Of a stretch of DNA of 64,000 nucleotides, positions 41,639 through 49,931 are shown in pieces. The stretch is taken from NCBI RefSeq assembly GCF_001982635.1, contig NZ_MKFI01000003.1, positions 496,001 to 560,000 of the forward strand. The letters are read 5' to 3'. Position 1 is the first letter of the stretch, and every line of letters begins with the position of its first letter. The DNA is from Bradyrhizobium mercantei. Its GTDB lineage: Bacteria > Pseudomonadota > Alphaproteobacteria > Rhizobiales > Xanthobacteraceae. Position numbers and translations under genes: made by a program. The notes under the pieces are model-generated. The model was given only the letters and a program-made list of their open reading frames with translations. It was not told the DNA's origin and made no database searches.

Positions 41639-41884
41639 ATGAATATCGATATCAAGGCGGATGAGACCTTCTGGCGCAATACCATGCTGCCTGAGGGCTT
41701 CGTGACGAAGTGGCTGGTTGCCGACGGTGAACTGGCAAAAGAGGGGCACGGCATCGCCGTTGTCCGTATCGAAGGCGCGCTGCACGATATCGTCGCTCCG
41801 TGCCACGGCCGCGTGAAGATCGAGACGGGCGTCAACCACGTTATCGAGCCCGGATCGCTGCTCGCCACGCTCGTTCCCGCCTGA
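41639..41884 (+). CDS. Lipoyl/biotinyl-like small protein without the lysine
   Basis: The 81-residue protein has the barrel-sandwich fold pattern: DETFWRNTMLPEGFVTKWLV, DGELAKEGHGIAVVRIEGAL, then HDIVAPCHGRVKIETGVNHV and EPGSLLATL. At the turn where lipoyl and biotinyl domains carry the modified lysine (E-T-D-K-A or E-A-M-K-M) this protein has I-E-G-A-L, so it cannot be modified there. Single-domain proteins of this kind are seen in rhizobia. It lies 47 bases after the XRE gene and 13 before the copper chaperone gene. GACGATG before the start is a weak ribosome binding site. Confidence 0.75.
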   Translation: MNIDIKADETFWRNTMLPEGFVTKWLVADGELAKEGHGIAVVRIEGALHDIVAPCHGRVKIETGVNHVIEPGSLLATLVPA

Positions 41885-41897
41885 CGGGAGAAACGCC

Positions 41898-42746
41898 ATG
41901 CTGAAGGTCGCAAGCATCATCTTGGTCGCTGTAGCGCTGCTCGCATTCGTAAGCTCCGCTCCATCGCTTGCCGAGCATGAACGCGTCGCCGTCAGCCAGG
42001 CCTGGACCCGTGCCACGCCTAAGGGTGCCAAGGTCGCGGGCGGCTATCTCGCCGTCGAGAACCGCGGTGCTCGCGCTGATCGCCTGCTGTCGGCAGTAAG
42101 CCCCGCCGCCCGCAAGGTCGAAATTCACAGCATGACCATGCAAGACGGCATCATGACGATGCGTCCCCTCGACGACGGGCTGGCAATCCCTCCGGATGCG
42201 ACGGTCACTCTCGCGCCAGGCGGCGACCACATCATGTTCATCGGATTGACCACGCCGTTCGAGGAGGGACAACGTATTCCGGTGTCGCTGAATTTCGAAC
42301 GCGCAGGCAGGGTCGAGGTCACGTTCGAGGTCGTCAGCGTTGGCGCAAAGGGGCCGCGGCTGCAGATCGTGTCGGGCGATCCGGCACCGCTGACGGTCTT
42401 GCCGGCAAATGCGGTCCCGCGCGGCGAGCCCTTCTTCACCCATATCTGCGGAACGCGGGTGATGGCTGACGTCACGGTCACGCCTCGCCCCGGCGGGCCT
42501 GTCGAGATCGACGTGAAGCTGGAGGACGGCGATGAGAAGCCGCTCGCGGTCGATGGGCTCTCTGTGGCCTTGTCGAATCCGGACAAGCACATCGCTCCGG
42601 TAGAGGCCACGGCCGAACGAATCGCGGCGGACAGCTGGCGCGTCCGCATGACGGCCGCAGTAAATGGCAAGTGGTCGCGGTCTCTCGGAATCGACACGAC
42701 GAAGGAGGATCACATCGACATTGCGGCTCCAATCATCATCGAGTGA
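41898..42746 (+). CDS. Periplasmic copper chaperone: PCuAC domain with extra C-terminal domain
   Basis: The 282-residue protein has a signal peptide (about 1-26, ending SAPSLAEHE), then a PCu(A)C domain (about 28-150; VEIHSMTMQDGIMTMRPLDD and LAPGGDHIMFIGLTTPFEEG). These keep the H-x-M-x-M, M and H-x-M copper ligand pattern. A second domain follows (about 165-282; FTHICGTRVMADVTVTPRPG, VRMTAAVNGKWSRSLGIDTT), of beta type, resembling YtkA/FixH-like or CopC-type periplasmic domains. The fusion is not the usual single-domain PCuAC length (about 160). It probably delivers copper to NirK, pseudoazurin or CcoN. Confidence 0.88.
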   Translation: MLKVASIILVAVALLAFVSSAPSLAEHERVAVSQAWTRATPKGAKVAGGYLAVENRGARADRLLSAVSPAARKVEIHSMTMQDGIMTMRPLDDGLAIPPDATVTLAPGGDHIMFIGLTTPFEEGQRIPVSLNFERAGRVEVTFEVVSVGAKGPRLQIVSGDPAPLTVLPANAVPRGEPFFTHICGTRVMADVTVTPRPGGPVEIDVKLEDGDEKPLAVDGLSVALSNPDKHIAPVEATAERIAADSWRVRMTAAVNGKWSRSLGIDTTKEDHIDIAAPIIIE

Positions 42747-43103
42747 TGGGTAATCCGTCGAACTGGCAGCTGCGCCAGGGACATGCCGGTAAGGCTCTCC
42801 GCCGACGTCAGCGAGATCGAGCGCTGGCGGCGCTCCTGCGGATGGGATGGGCAAGTCGCCCAAGCTCTACTTGTTTTCGGCATTCCTCGTAGCCCAGCTT
42901 GCCGCTACCAGCGCCTTCTGAATGCTCCGGGGCGGCGTTTGCACCTGAAAGAACAAACTAGGCCGTGTACCCAGAAGCCCGGCGGCGTGATGCGACTAAG
43001 ACAATGTCTGCTTTGCTCCTATAGCGACCGACTTCGGGCGGCAGCGCAATATGTCGCGATGGGCCAGTACCGGACGACAGGCTGCTATCGCGCCATGGTA
43101 GCG
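42747..43103. other. Gap of about 360 bases without a supported gene
   Basis: A plus-strand frame (42783-43187) has no recognisable domain, poor coding character and overlaps the DUF6428 gene on the other strand. No terminator with a T-run is seen. This is the join between the respiratory genes and the arsenic cassette. Confidence 0.4.
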
Positions 43104-43631
43104 TTAAGGGCAGCAGGGCCGCTTGGATCTCGGAGCACGGCAGGCTTGCTGTTCCTGCAGCCATCGGTCGCGCGGTTTGCAGCTTGACGGACGTGCCGAG
43201 AGATAAATCCGGACCACAGTGTCCCTGTTATCCATGCGCTCCGCACGATAGATTTGCATCGGCCGGACGCCGTCGCTCACCTCAAAGGTCAGTTTGGCTT
43301 GCGGATCAAAGCCGACCGCCTCGTCGACCTTGCGGATGATCGCGAGAAACTTCCCGGCGGGCATGTGGCCGCTGTTCTCCTCCTCGATGTCCCAGAGCTG
43401 AATGAAGGTCTCGCTCCAGGCCTCGGGGTTCGCGCCGCAGTCGAGCGCCTTGAACGCGCCGGTTTTGACTTCGGTGACGTGGTAGCTGGGACGGATGTCC
43501 CTGCCGTCGTAACTGAAGATCAGCGGCTTCGCCTTGTGTGCCTCAAGGTTGGATAGGAGAACGGCGAACGAAAGTTCTTCCACCGGCAGCAGGGCCCCAA
43601 CCGTCGAGCGGGTATTGGCAAGCGTGTTCAT
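43104..43631 (-). CDS. DUF6428 family protein, arsenic-cassette partner
   Basis: The 175-residue protein starts MNTLANTRSTVGALLPVEEL. Its core (IFSYDGRDIRPSYHVTEVKT, AWSETFIQLWDIEEENSGHM, GKFLAIIRKVDEAVGFDPQA) is the pattern of DUF6428 proteins, which often lie beside arsR. The last 30 residues (PSSCKPRDRWLQEQQACRAP and on) are Cys/Arg-rich and unlike the family end, so the frame may read past a former stop. The ATG at 43631 with GAGG upstream is used. It diverges from arsR with a small palindrome between them. Confidence 0.8.
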   Translation of the reverse strand: MNTLANTRSTVGALLPVEELSFAVLLSNLEAHKAKPLIFSYDGRDIRPSYHVTEVKTGAFKALDCGANPEAWSETFIQLWDIEEENSGHMPAGKFLAIIRKVDEAVGFDPQAKLTFEVSDGVRPMQIYRAERMDNRDTVVRIYLSARPSSCKPRDRWLQEQQACRAPRSKRPCCP

Positions 43632-43646
43632 GGCTGCTATCCTCAT

Positions 43647-43662
43647 TTCAATGATTGTTGAA
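43647..43662. promoter_or_regulatory. ArsR operator candidate
   Basis: TTCAATGATTGTTGAA is a perfect 5-bp inverted repeat (TTCAA-N6-TTGAA) in the 49-base AT-rich gap between the divergent DUF6428 and arsR genes. ArsR-type repressors typically bind such AT-rich dyads. Confidence 0.6.
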
Positions 43663-43680
43663 TTATAGGATTGTCGAAAG

Positions 43681-44040
43681 ATGGAGGAGCGTCAAGCCCG
43701 AACCGCCTTTGCCGCGCTGTCGCAGGAAACGCGGCTGCGGATCGTGCGGTTGCTGGTCCAGGCCGGCCCCGATGGGATGGCTGCGGGAGCCATTGCCGAG
43801 GCGGTCGACGTATCGCCATCCAACGTCTCCTTCCATCTGAAGGACCTGGAGCACGCCGGCATGATCGTTCCCCGCCGCGAGGCGCGCTCGATCATCTACT
43901 CGGCGGATTTCACCGGCCTGCGCGATCTGATCGCATTTCTGATGAAGGATTGCTGCGCAGGCCATCCGGAAATCTGCGCGCCAGCGCTCGCCGATGCCCA
44001 GTGCAAGCCCTCCATAAAAAAGAAGAAGGCGCACGCCTGA
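43681..44040 (+). CDS. arsR: ArsR-family repressor
   Basis: The 119-residue protein has the ArsR winged helix (TRLRIVRLLVQAGPDGMAAG; VSPSNVSFHLKDLEHAGMIV; RREARSIIYSADF). A cysteine cluster lies in the C-terminal part (LMKDCCAGHPEICAPAL, then AQC). The adjacent CC with a later Cys is a C-terminal arsenite-binding arrangement as in Acidithiobacillus/Agrobacterium-type ArsR, rather than the alpha-3 site of E. coli ArsR. The stop overlaps the aquaporin start by one base. Confidence 0.9.
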   Translation: MEERQARTAFAALSQETRLRIVRLLVQAGPDGMAAGAIAEAVDVSPSNVSFHLKDLEHAGMIVPRREARSIIYSADFTGLRDLIAFLMKDCCAGHPEICAPALADAQCKPSIKKKKAHA

Positions 44041-44726
44041 TGCGCGGCTTCGATCTGCCACGGCGCCTGGTGGCCGAGGGCCTCGGGACGTTGCTGCTGG
44101 TCACGACCGTCGTAGGCTCCGGCATCATGGCCGAGACCCTGACCAGGGACGTGGCGCTGGCGCTGCTCGGCAACACACTTCCGACCGGCGCCATTCTGGT
44201 GGTGCTGATCACGATCCTCGGTCCGATATCCGGCGCACACTTCAATCCGGCGGTCACGCTCGTGTTCATGCTCAAGGGTGAACTCCGCCCGCCGCACGCG
44301 GCGCAATACATCGCGGCACAGGTGCTTGGCGGAATTCTGGGGGCGATGGTCGCGCACGCCATGTTCGGCCTGCCGCTCCTGGAGTTCTCCGCAAAGGCCA
44401 GGACAGGGTTTCCGCAGTGGTTTGCGGAATTCGTTGCCGCATTCGGACTGCTCGCAACGATTATCGGCGGCATTCGATTTCGTGAGGCCGCAATCCCGTG
44501 GCTGGTGGGGCTCTACATCACGGCCGCCTACTGGTTCACCGCGTCAACGTCCTTCGCCAATCCGGCCGTTGCCATCGCGCGATCATTCACCGACACGTTT
44601 TCCGGCATCCGCGCGCAGGATCTGCCGGGATTCATCGTCGCCGAACTGTTGGGGGCCATGGTCGCGCTGGCATTCATGACATGGCTGCTGCGGGGCGCGG
44701 AAACCACAAAGGAAGCGATCCGATGA
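44040..44726 (+). CDS. Aquaglyceroporin of the arsenic operon (AqpS-like)
   Basis: The 228-residue membrane protein has six helices and both NPA boxes (HFNPAVTLVF; FANPAVAIAR). In rhizobia such as Sinorhizobium meliloti AqpS in an ars operon lets arsenite out along its gradient, replacing ArsB. It starts one base inside the arsR stop and overlaps arsC by 4 bases. Confidence 0.92.
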   Translation: MRGFDLPRRLVAEGLGTLLLVTTVVGSGIMAETLTRDVALALLGNTLPTGAILVVLITILGPISGAHFNPAVTLVFMLKGELRPPHAAQYIAAQVLGGILGAMVAHAMFGLPLLEFSAKARTGFPQWFAEFVAAFGLLATIIGGIRFREAAIPWLVGLYITAAYWFTASTSFANPAVAIARSFTDTFSGIRAQDLPGFIVAELLGAMVALAFMTWLLRGAETTKEAIR

Positions 44727-45157
44727 CGATCACGATCTATCACAATCCAAGTTGCGGGACGTCGCGTAACACCCTGGCCATGATCCGCCAAAGCGGGGAA
44801 GAGCCGGAGATCGTCGAATATCTCAACAATCCGCCTTCGCGCGACAAGCTTGTCTCGCTGATCGCCGTCATGGGCATGACCCCGCGCGCGCTGCTCCGCG
44901 AGAAGGGTACGCCTTATGCCGCGCTCGATCTTGCCAATCCGAAATGGAGCGATGACGAACTGATCGATGTCATGATGGCGCATCCGATCCTGATCAACCG
45001 GCCGATCGTGGTCTCGCCGAAGGGTGTCAGATTGTGCCGGCCGTCGGAGGCCGTCCTCGATCTGCTCGCCGCCGACATCGGCCAATTCGTCAAGGAAGAC
45101 GGCGAGGTGATATCGCCCAAGGAACCAGGCAAGCCGCCGGGTGCGCGCGCCGGATGA
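44723..45157 (+). CDS. arsC: Glutaredoxin-type arsenate reductase
   Basis: ArsC reduces arsenate to arsenite with glutathione and glutaredoxin. The 144-residue protein has the catalytic C11 in YHNPSCGTSRN. The family's arginines are in ILINRPIVV and GVRLCRPSE. It is in the arsR-aqp-arsC-MFS operon with 4-base overlaps on both sides. Confidence 0.95.
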   Translation: MTITIYHNPSCGTSRNTLAMIRQSGEEPEIVEYLNNPPSRDKLVSLIAVMGMTPRALLREKGTPYAALDLANPKWSDDELIDVMMAHPILINRPIVVSPKGVRLCRPSEAVLDLLAADIGQFVKEDGEVISPKEPGKPPGARAG

Positions 45158-46317
45158 GCCACCGTGCCGATAACGTTCTGATCGTCGCGCTCGGTACCAC
45201 GCAAACCCTTGCCTGGGCGTCGAGCTATTATCTGCCTGCCATTCTCGCGGACCCGATTGCGCGGGACCTCGGCATCTCGACCAACTGGCTGTTCGCCGCG
45301 TTCTCGATGGCGCTGGTGATTTCCGGACTGCTCGGTCCGCGCGTCGGCCGCCAGATCGACCGCATGGGTGGGCGCGACGTGCTATGCGCGTCCAACCTCA
45401 TTCTGGCGTCCGGTCTGATCCTGCTCGGGCTTTCGCAGGGTGGCTTCCTGATGGCGGTGAGCTGGCTGTTGCTCGGCGTCGGCATGGGGCTTGGCCTATA
45501 TGACGCGGCCTTCGCCGCGCTCGGGCGCATCTACGGCAACGCCGCGCGCCGCTCCATCACCGGCATTACCTTGATCGCGGGGTTTGCCAGCACGATCGGC
45601 TGGCCGCTCAGCGCGTGGGGACTTGCCACCATCGGCTGGCGCTGGACCTGCTTCGGCTGGGCGGCTGCGCACATTCTGATCTGCTTGCCGCTCAATGGTC
45701 TCCTGATCCCCAAGCTGAAGCGGGAGCACCGGATCGCGGCCGATACGCCGAAACCGCATATTCCGATCGACCGTGCGATGGTGCTGCTCGCGTTTGCGTT
45801 CGCGGCGGCCTGGAGCGTCACGTCGGCGATGGCGGTTCATCTGCCGCGCATCCTGGAGTCACTCGGCGCGACGCAAACGCAGGCGATTGCGGCGGGCGCG
45901 TTGATCGGCCCGGCGCAGGTGGCAGCGCGGATTGTCGAGGCGAGCCTGCTGAAGCGCTTCCATCCGCTATGGTCGGCGCGATTGGCCTGCATCACGCACC
46001 CGCTGGGCGCCTGCGTCATCGGCCTGTTCGGCGGTGGTTTCGCCGGAATCTTCGCGCTGTTGCACGGCGCGGGAAACGGAATCCTGACGATCGCGCGCGG
46101 CACGCTGCCGCTCGCGATATTCGGTCCAAAGGATTACGGCTATCGCCTCGGATTGCTCGGCGCTCCGTCGCGCCTGTCGCAAGCTCTTGCGCCTCTGATA
46201 TTCGGCTTCCTGATTTCGCCGCTCGGCGGCTATACGCTTGCGGTCACATCGGCGCTCAGTCTGGCCGCGCTTCTGGCGCTGATCGTACTTACGGCGGAGA
46301 AAAAGTCTTCTACGTAA
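45154..46317 (+). CDS. MFS transporter, probable arsenic efflux (ArsK-like)
   Basis: The 387-residue protein has 12 membrane segments (TTQTLAWASSYYLPAILADP; GLLGPRVGRQIDRMGGRDVL with the MFS loop motif). Major facilitator proteins in alphaproteobacterial ars operons (ArsK in Agrobacterium) export arsenite, antimonite and related compounds. The assignment rests on operon position: it overlaps arsC by 4 bases and closes the cassette. The substrate could also be another arsenical. A frame open upstream to 45034 lies inside arsC and is not used. Confidence 0.82.
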   Translation: MSHRADNVLIVALGTTQTLAWASSYYLPAILADPIARDLGISTNWLFAAFSMALVISGLLGPRVGRQIDRMGGRDVLCASNLILASGLILLGLSQGGFLMAVSWLLLGVGMGLGLYDAAFAALGRIYGNAARRSITGITLIAGFASTIGWPLSAWGLATIGWRWTCFGWAAAHILICLPLNGLLIPKLKREHRIAADTPKPHIPIDRAMVLLAFAFAAAWSVTSAMAVHLPRILESLGATQTQAIAAGALIGPAQVAARIVEASLLKRFHPLWSARLACITHPLGACVIGLFGGGFAGIFALLHGAGNGILTIARGTLPLAIFGPKDYGYRLGLLGAPSRLSQALAPLIFGFLISPLGGYTLAVTSALSLAALLALIVLTAEKKSST

Positions 46318-46391
46318 CAAGATCGCCTGGATGACCGTCGTCCGCTTCGGGTCACAAGGCGACATCCCAGGGGAATGGGGTCGCGTGCGGC

Positions 46392-47705
46392 TCAGCCCTC
46401 GAAAGCGGACATCCCGGATTCATGAGTACGCGCCCGAGCAGTCCCGTGGGAGAAGCCAGGATGAGAGTGGCCGGCTCCCGCTATCACGGTGTCAACACGT
46501 CCCGACCTTTGGGCGGGCAGGGCCGCGACATGTCCTGCCCAGCGTTCAAGCGCCTCGCGCATCTCGGCTGCGTACCGGGCGCGGTTATATACGCCGGCAA
46601 CGCCCGCCCGATGGCCGCTGACATGGTTTAGGATCGCCTCCACGATGTGAGGCAACACGCCAAGCCGATCGGCCATCACCGTGGACGCTGATCTCCGAAG
46701 ATCATGAACCGTCCAATGGGGCAGGGGTTCGCCCAGAGCATCCGCGATACGCGCATCAAGCGCTGCCTTCGATTTTGACCAGCCGGAGAACCCGCGGTGC
46801 GGGTCACCACTGCGTCGGGGTCCCTCGCCAAAGAGGAAGTCTCGGCCATTTCGGCGGGGTGGGACCAGGGCCAAGGCCGCGGGAACCAATGGCAGCAAGT
46901 GCTCGCGATGGTTCTTGGTCCGAGTGGCTGGCAGCGTCCAGAGTCCCGAACTGGTATCAAGTTCGGCCCATTGCATACTGCCTACTTCGTCACGGCGTTG
47001 GGCTGTGAGTAGCAACAACCGCACGATGCGACCGTAGTCGTCATCGCCACAGGCCTGCCAAATGGCTGATAGCTCCGTTTCCGTGAGGACCCGTTCGCGA
47101 CTTCCCGGCTGCGTTGGTCGATTGGTGCCGAGAACCGGGTTCGCGGCAATGTCGAGCCCCTCGCGTATTGCCCAATTGAACATTGAGGACAGGGCTGTGC
47201 GTGCGCGGGCTGCTGAGACGGCTCCATGAGCTGATGCGATGTCAGCGATACGAGCCGAGATATGACGGCGGGTGATTTGGAAAACCGAGACCGGATGTAG
47301 GGGTTTCCAGCTGACCAACAAGTAGCGTTCGACTTCCGAATAGGTCCGGGGCTTCAGCCTTTCTTTGGCGTTCCGGAGATATTGATCCGCGATTACCGAA
47401 AGCGTGTCGGCCGCCTGCAGGCGCGCCTTGGCTTTCTCGTCCGCGGGGTCTTTGCCGTTGGCAACCAGGCCCAAAAGCCGCTTGGCTTCCTTGCGTGCCA
47501 GCTCGGGTGTCCACGGCGCGCCGTGAGGACCGATGGTGACAAAGCGCTGCCGACCGAACACTCGATACTTTAGGACGTAGGTCGCTTGGTCGCGTTGACG
47601 CCGAACACCAAAGCCCCGCACCGCTTCGCGGTGGTCTGCATCCCAAATAGTCTCGCCCGGCTTGAGCGCTTGCACTGCGCGGATCGTTATACTCGAAACA
47701 GCCAT
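46392..47705 (-). CDS. Tyrosine recombinase (phage/island integrase)
   Basis: The 437-residue protein has the N-terminal DUF4102-type arm-binding domain (AVQALKPGETIWDADHREAV; VLKYRVFGRQRFVTIG), a central SAM-like domain (LSVIADQYLRNAKERLKPRT) and the catalytic domain. Catalytic residues are visible: Arg in LLLTAQRRDEVGSMQW, H-x2-R in TVHDLRRSAST, His in LNHVSGHRAG and Tyr in VYNRARYAAEM. All parts look intact. The start at 47705 lies about 150 bases from a tRNA-like 3' fragment, a typical attachment-site arrangement. It would mobilise the DNA to its left, or once did. Confidence 0.95.
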   Translation of the reverse strand: MAVSSITIRAVQALKPGETIWDADHREAVRGFGVRRQRDQATYVLKYRVFGRQRFVTIGPHGAPWTPELARKEAKRLLGLVANGKDPADEKAKARLQAADTLSVIADQYLRNAKERLKPRTYSEVERYLLVSWKPLHPVSVFQITRRHISARIADIASAHGAVSAARARTALSSMFNWAIREGLDIAANPVLGTNRPTQPGSRERVLTETELSAIWQACGDDDYGRIVRLLLLTAQRRDEVGSMQWAELDTSSGLWTLPATRTKNHREHLLPLVPAALALVPPRRNGRDFLFGEGPRRSGDPHRGFSGWSKSKAALDARIADALGEPLPHWTVHDLRRSASTVMADRLGVLPHIVEAILNHVSGHRAGVAGVYNRARYAAEMREALERWAGHVAALPAQRSGRVDTVIAGAGHSHPGFSHGTARARTHESGMSAFEG

Positions 47706-47852
47706 CGATCGCCTCTGTAGCTACCACGTAGCTACCACCATAGCGGTAATTGCAGCGCAGGTAAGGCGAGAACCGGCGGACTTATTTATTGATAATACTA
47801 CAGTTTTCGCACGAAGGGCGGGAATGGCGTAGCTCCGGCGGAGCCCTTGCTG

Positions 47853-47900
47853 TGTCTGTGGAACAGGAGGTCGGTGGTTCGAGCCCACCCAACTGTACCA
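47853..47900 (+). other. tRNA 3'-end-like fragment, probable attachment site (attR)
   Basis: The 48 bases contain an anticodon-stem-like TGT..GTGGA..ACAGG, the variable stretch AGGTC, a perfect T-arm GGTGG-TTCGAGC-CCACC and a 3' end CAACTGTA-CCA. A matching 5' half is not present: the upstream sequence has no normal D-arm spacing or acceptor partner beyond a 6-of-7 match near 47810. I read it as the 3' part of a tRNA left at the end of an integrated element. The 359-base gap 47706-48064 holds nothing else. Confidence 0.55.
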
Positions 47901-48064
47901 TCCACACGACCACCACCCAACGCGATATCGCTGGATCGGACCATCGCAGGCTCGCTTGCCGCGTCGTTGATCGCCGCCAGCGTGTCATTGCGTCCGCTTG
48001 CACTTCGTCGTCGCATCACCCACACTCCGCGCAACGACGCTTAAGCAGCACCTTGGGGGGACGC

Positions 48065-48394
48065 ATGGGGACCGCCGGTTCAAGGAGTTTTTCGTTTGCG
48101 TTGATATCAGCTGTCGGGCTTGCCGCGTTGCTGCTGCCGGGCCGAAGCGAGGCCTACACGGCCGACCAGCAGCAGGCCTGCACCCCGGACGCATTCCGGC
48201 TCTGTGGCCCCGAGATTCCCGACGTCGATCGCATCACGGCCTGCATGATCAGGAACAGGGCGCTGCTGTCGCCGGCCTGCCGCGTGTTCTTCCGCGGCGG
48301 TCCCGAGCTGCGTGAGGCGAGCGAACGCGTCGAGCGACGGCCAGCCAAGCGGAAGGTCGTCAAGCCGCACAAGCCGAAGAAGTCGGCCCACTGA
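48065..48394 (+). CDS. Secreted small hypothetical protein (109 aa)
   Basis: The protein has a signal peptide (about 1-30, SFALISAVGLAALLLPGRSE with a cut near AEAYT), followed by QACTPDAFRLCGPEIPDVDR, then ACMIRNRALLSPACRVFF and a basic Lys/Pro tail (KRKVVKPHKPKKSAH). The spacing of four cysteines resembles small periplasmic proteins widespread in Bradyrhizobium. The function is unknown. The ATG at 48065 is used because the upstream frame covers the tRNA-like fragment. Confidence 0.75.
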   Translation: MGTAGSRSFSFALISAVGLAALLLPGRSEAYTADQQQACTPDAFRLCGPEIPDVDRITACMIRNRALLSPACRVFFRGGPELREASERVERRPAKRKVVKPHKPKKSAH

Positions 48395-48622
48395 AGTCCA
48401 GCTTCCTGGTTCCCACCGCGCGCACGCCAAAGCCCGGCGCGTTGTCGTGACACGAATTGCTTTTCGCTCCGCGCGACGCGCGTGGTGGATCGCGCGGTGG
48501 CGATTTCAAGACTGCGATGCGCGACAGACTGACGCCTTGTGACGCTGTCACGCAGCATCATCTCTGGGCTTGTGTTGTTTGCCAAATTCGTTCCGCCTTT
48601 TGGAACGGATGGAGTGAGATGC

Positions 48623-48952
48623 GTGAGCGAAGACTACAAGCAAGAGATCGATCGGCACTTCGCCTGGTTCGAGGCCAAGCTTCCGGACAAGCCGTCGCGC
48701 TTTGTCGCGTGGCTGCGCAAGCCGTCGTCGCGCTATGTGCGGATTCCGCTCGCGGTCCTCCTGATCATCGGCGGCATCTTCAGCTTCCTGCCGGTGCTCG
48801 GACTCTGGATGCTGCCGCTCGGACTCCTTTTGTTCGCGCAGGATGTTCCGTTCCTACAGAAACCCACCGCGCAATTGCTCGGCTGGATCGAGCGCAAGTG
48901 GATCGCGCGCGAACGCGCCAAGGATGCTGCAAAGGCTGCCGAAAAGCGCTAG
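48623..48952 (+). CDS. Small membrane protein (109 aa)
   Basis: From a GTG at 48623 with GGAGTGAG upstream, the product reads VSEDYKQEIDRHFAWFEAKL, then two membrane segments (RIPLAVLLIIGGIFSFLPVL; LWMLPLGLLLFAQDVPFL) and a basic tail rich in Arg/Lys/Ala. Proteins of this plan, with FLPVLGLWMLPLGLLLFAQD, are common in alphaproteobacteria (tryptophan-rich/PGPGW-like small membrane proteins). A longer frame begins at 48539 but has no ribosome binding site. Confidence 0.7.
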   Translation: MSEDYKQEIDRHFAWFEAKLPDKPSRFVAWLRKPSSRYVRIPLAVLLIIGGIFSFLPVLGLWMLPLGLLLFAQDVPFLQKPTAQLLGWIERKWIARERAKDAAKAAEKR

Positions 48953-49134
48953 GCCTTGAGTCAAATCAATCGCTTAGCGCTTCCATTTTCGGTTGTGTCA
49001 TAAGTGCAGTGTGACTCAAAAAGCAAAATGCACCGGTAATCTTGGCCGCTTTGCGGATTGCAAGAAGTTTTTTCTTTCGCGAATCAGCGCGCTGATTCAT
49101 TTTCGCCTCCTGGGGTCAATCTGGAGGCCAACGT

Positions 49135-49815
49135 ATGAACGTGATTGTTTTCGCTTCGCGTAAGGGGGGCTCGGGAAAAAGTACCCTGGCTGCTCACCTC
49201 GCTGCGCAAGTGCACAAGGCAACGAAGCCCTGTCTGCTGATCGATGCCGATCCGCAGGGCTCGCTGACGCTCTGGCACAAGCTGCGCGGCACCAACGAGC
49301 CGGCGATCAAGACGGCGGTGAACTCGGTCAGCGGGATCATTGCTCAAGCCAAGCGCGACGGCATCGAGTGGGTGTTCATCGACACGCCGCCGAATCTGTC
49401 GGCCGTGGTCGACGACTCGATCAAGAACGCCACGATGGTGATCATTCCGGCGCGGCCCGGCGTGTTCGACGTCAACGCGGTGCAGGAAACCATTCAGACC
49501 TGCCGCTCGATGCGCAAGCCCTATGCCGTCGTGATCAACGGTGCGCCCGCGCAGCGTGACGGCGCCGAAAGCCGCATCGTCGCGATCGCGCGCGAGGCGC
49601 TGGCGAAATTCCGCGCGCCGGTGTGGAGCGGCCAGATCACCAACCGCGCCGATCTGCTGATGGCGCTCGGCCAGGGTGAAGGCGCCCGCGAATATTACGC
49701 GGAAGGCCGCGCCGCCGCCGAGATCAATCGGCTGTGGGCTGCGATCGAGCGTTCGATCAAGGCGATTCGCGGCACGGCGTCGGCGTCCGGCGCGATGCAC
49801 AAGCAGGCGGCGTAA
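49135..49815 (+). CDS. ParA/MinD-type ATPase (orphan)
   Basis: The 226-residue protein has the deviant Walker A K10-GGSGKST, a Walker B VFIDTPPN and an LLIDADPQGS strand. No parB lies beside it. Orphan ParA proteins of this kind position protein complexes, such as chemotaxis clusters or carbon granules, in alphaproteobacteria. It has its own terminator at 49843. The upstream gap of 180 bases is AT-richer and may hold the promoter. Confidence 0.88.
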   Translation: MNVIVFASRKGGSGKSTLAAHLAAQVHKATKPCLLIDADPQGSLTLWHKLRGTNEPAIKTAVNSVSGIIAQAKRDGIEWVFIDTPPNLSAVVDDSIKNATMVIIPARPGVFDVNAVQETIQTCRSMRKPYAVVINGAPAQRDGAESRIVAIAREALAKFRAPVWSGQITNRADLLMALGQGEGAREYYAEGRAAAEINRLWAAIERSIKAIRGTASASGAMHKQAA

Positions 49816-49842
49816 CAACGCCGCTTTCGTTCGAACCGGAAG

Positions 49843-49867
49843 AACGCGCGGTGCCCGCGCGTTTTTT
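49843..49867 (+). terminator. Rho-independent terminator after parA
   Basis: AACGCGCG-gtgcc-CGCGCGTT forms an 8-bp stem followed by TTTT, 28 bases after the parA stop. Confidence 0.8.
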
Positions 49868-49931
49868 GCGCGCTGAAGCGACGAGGCAATCGCTGATTGT
49901 CTCGCTTGCGCCTGCGGCGGGATGGATGGCG

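Noticed and set aside
42783-43187. Plus-strand frame of 134 codons
   Set aside because: No domain or ribosome binding site, and it overlaps the DUF6428 gene on the other strand.
47806-47900. A complete tRNA gene
   Set aside because: The 3' half folds well, but the D-arm spacing is wrong and the acceptor 5' strand is only an imperfect match. I keep it as a fragment.
47782-48003. Minus-strand frame with GGLEPPTSCSTD
   Set aside because: This sequence is the known false product of reading a tRNA T-arm and anticodon arm antisense, not a protein.
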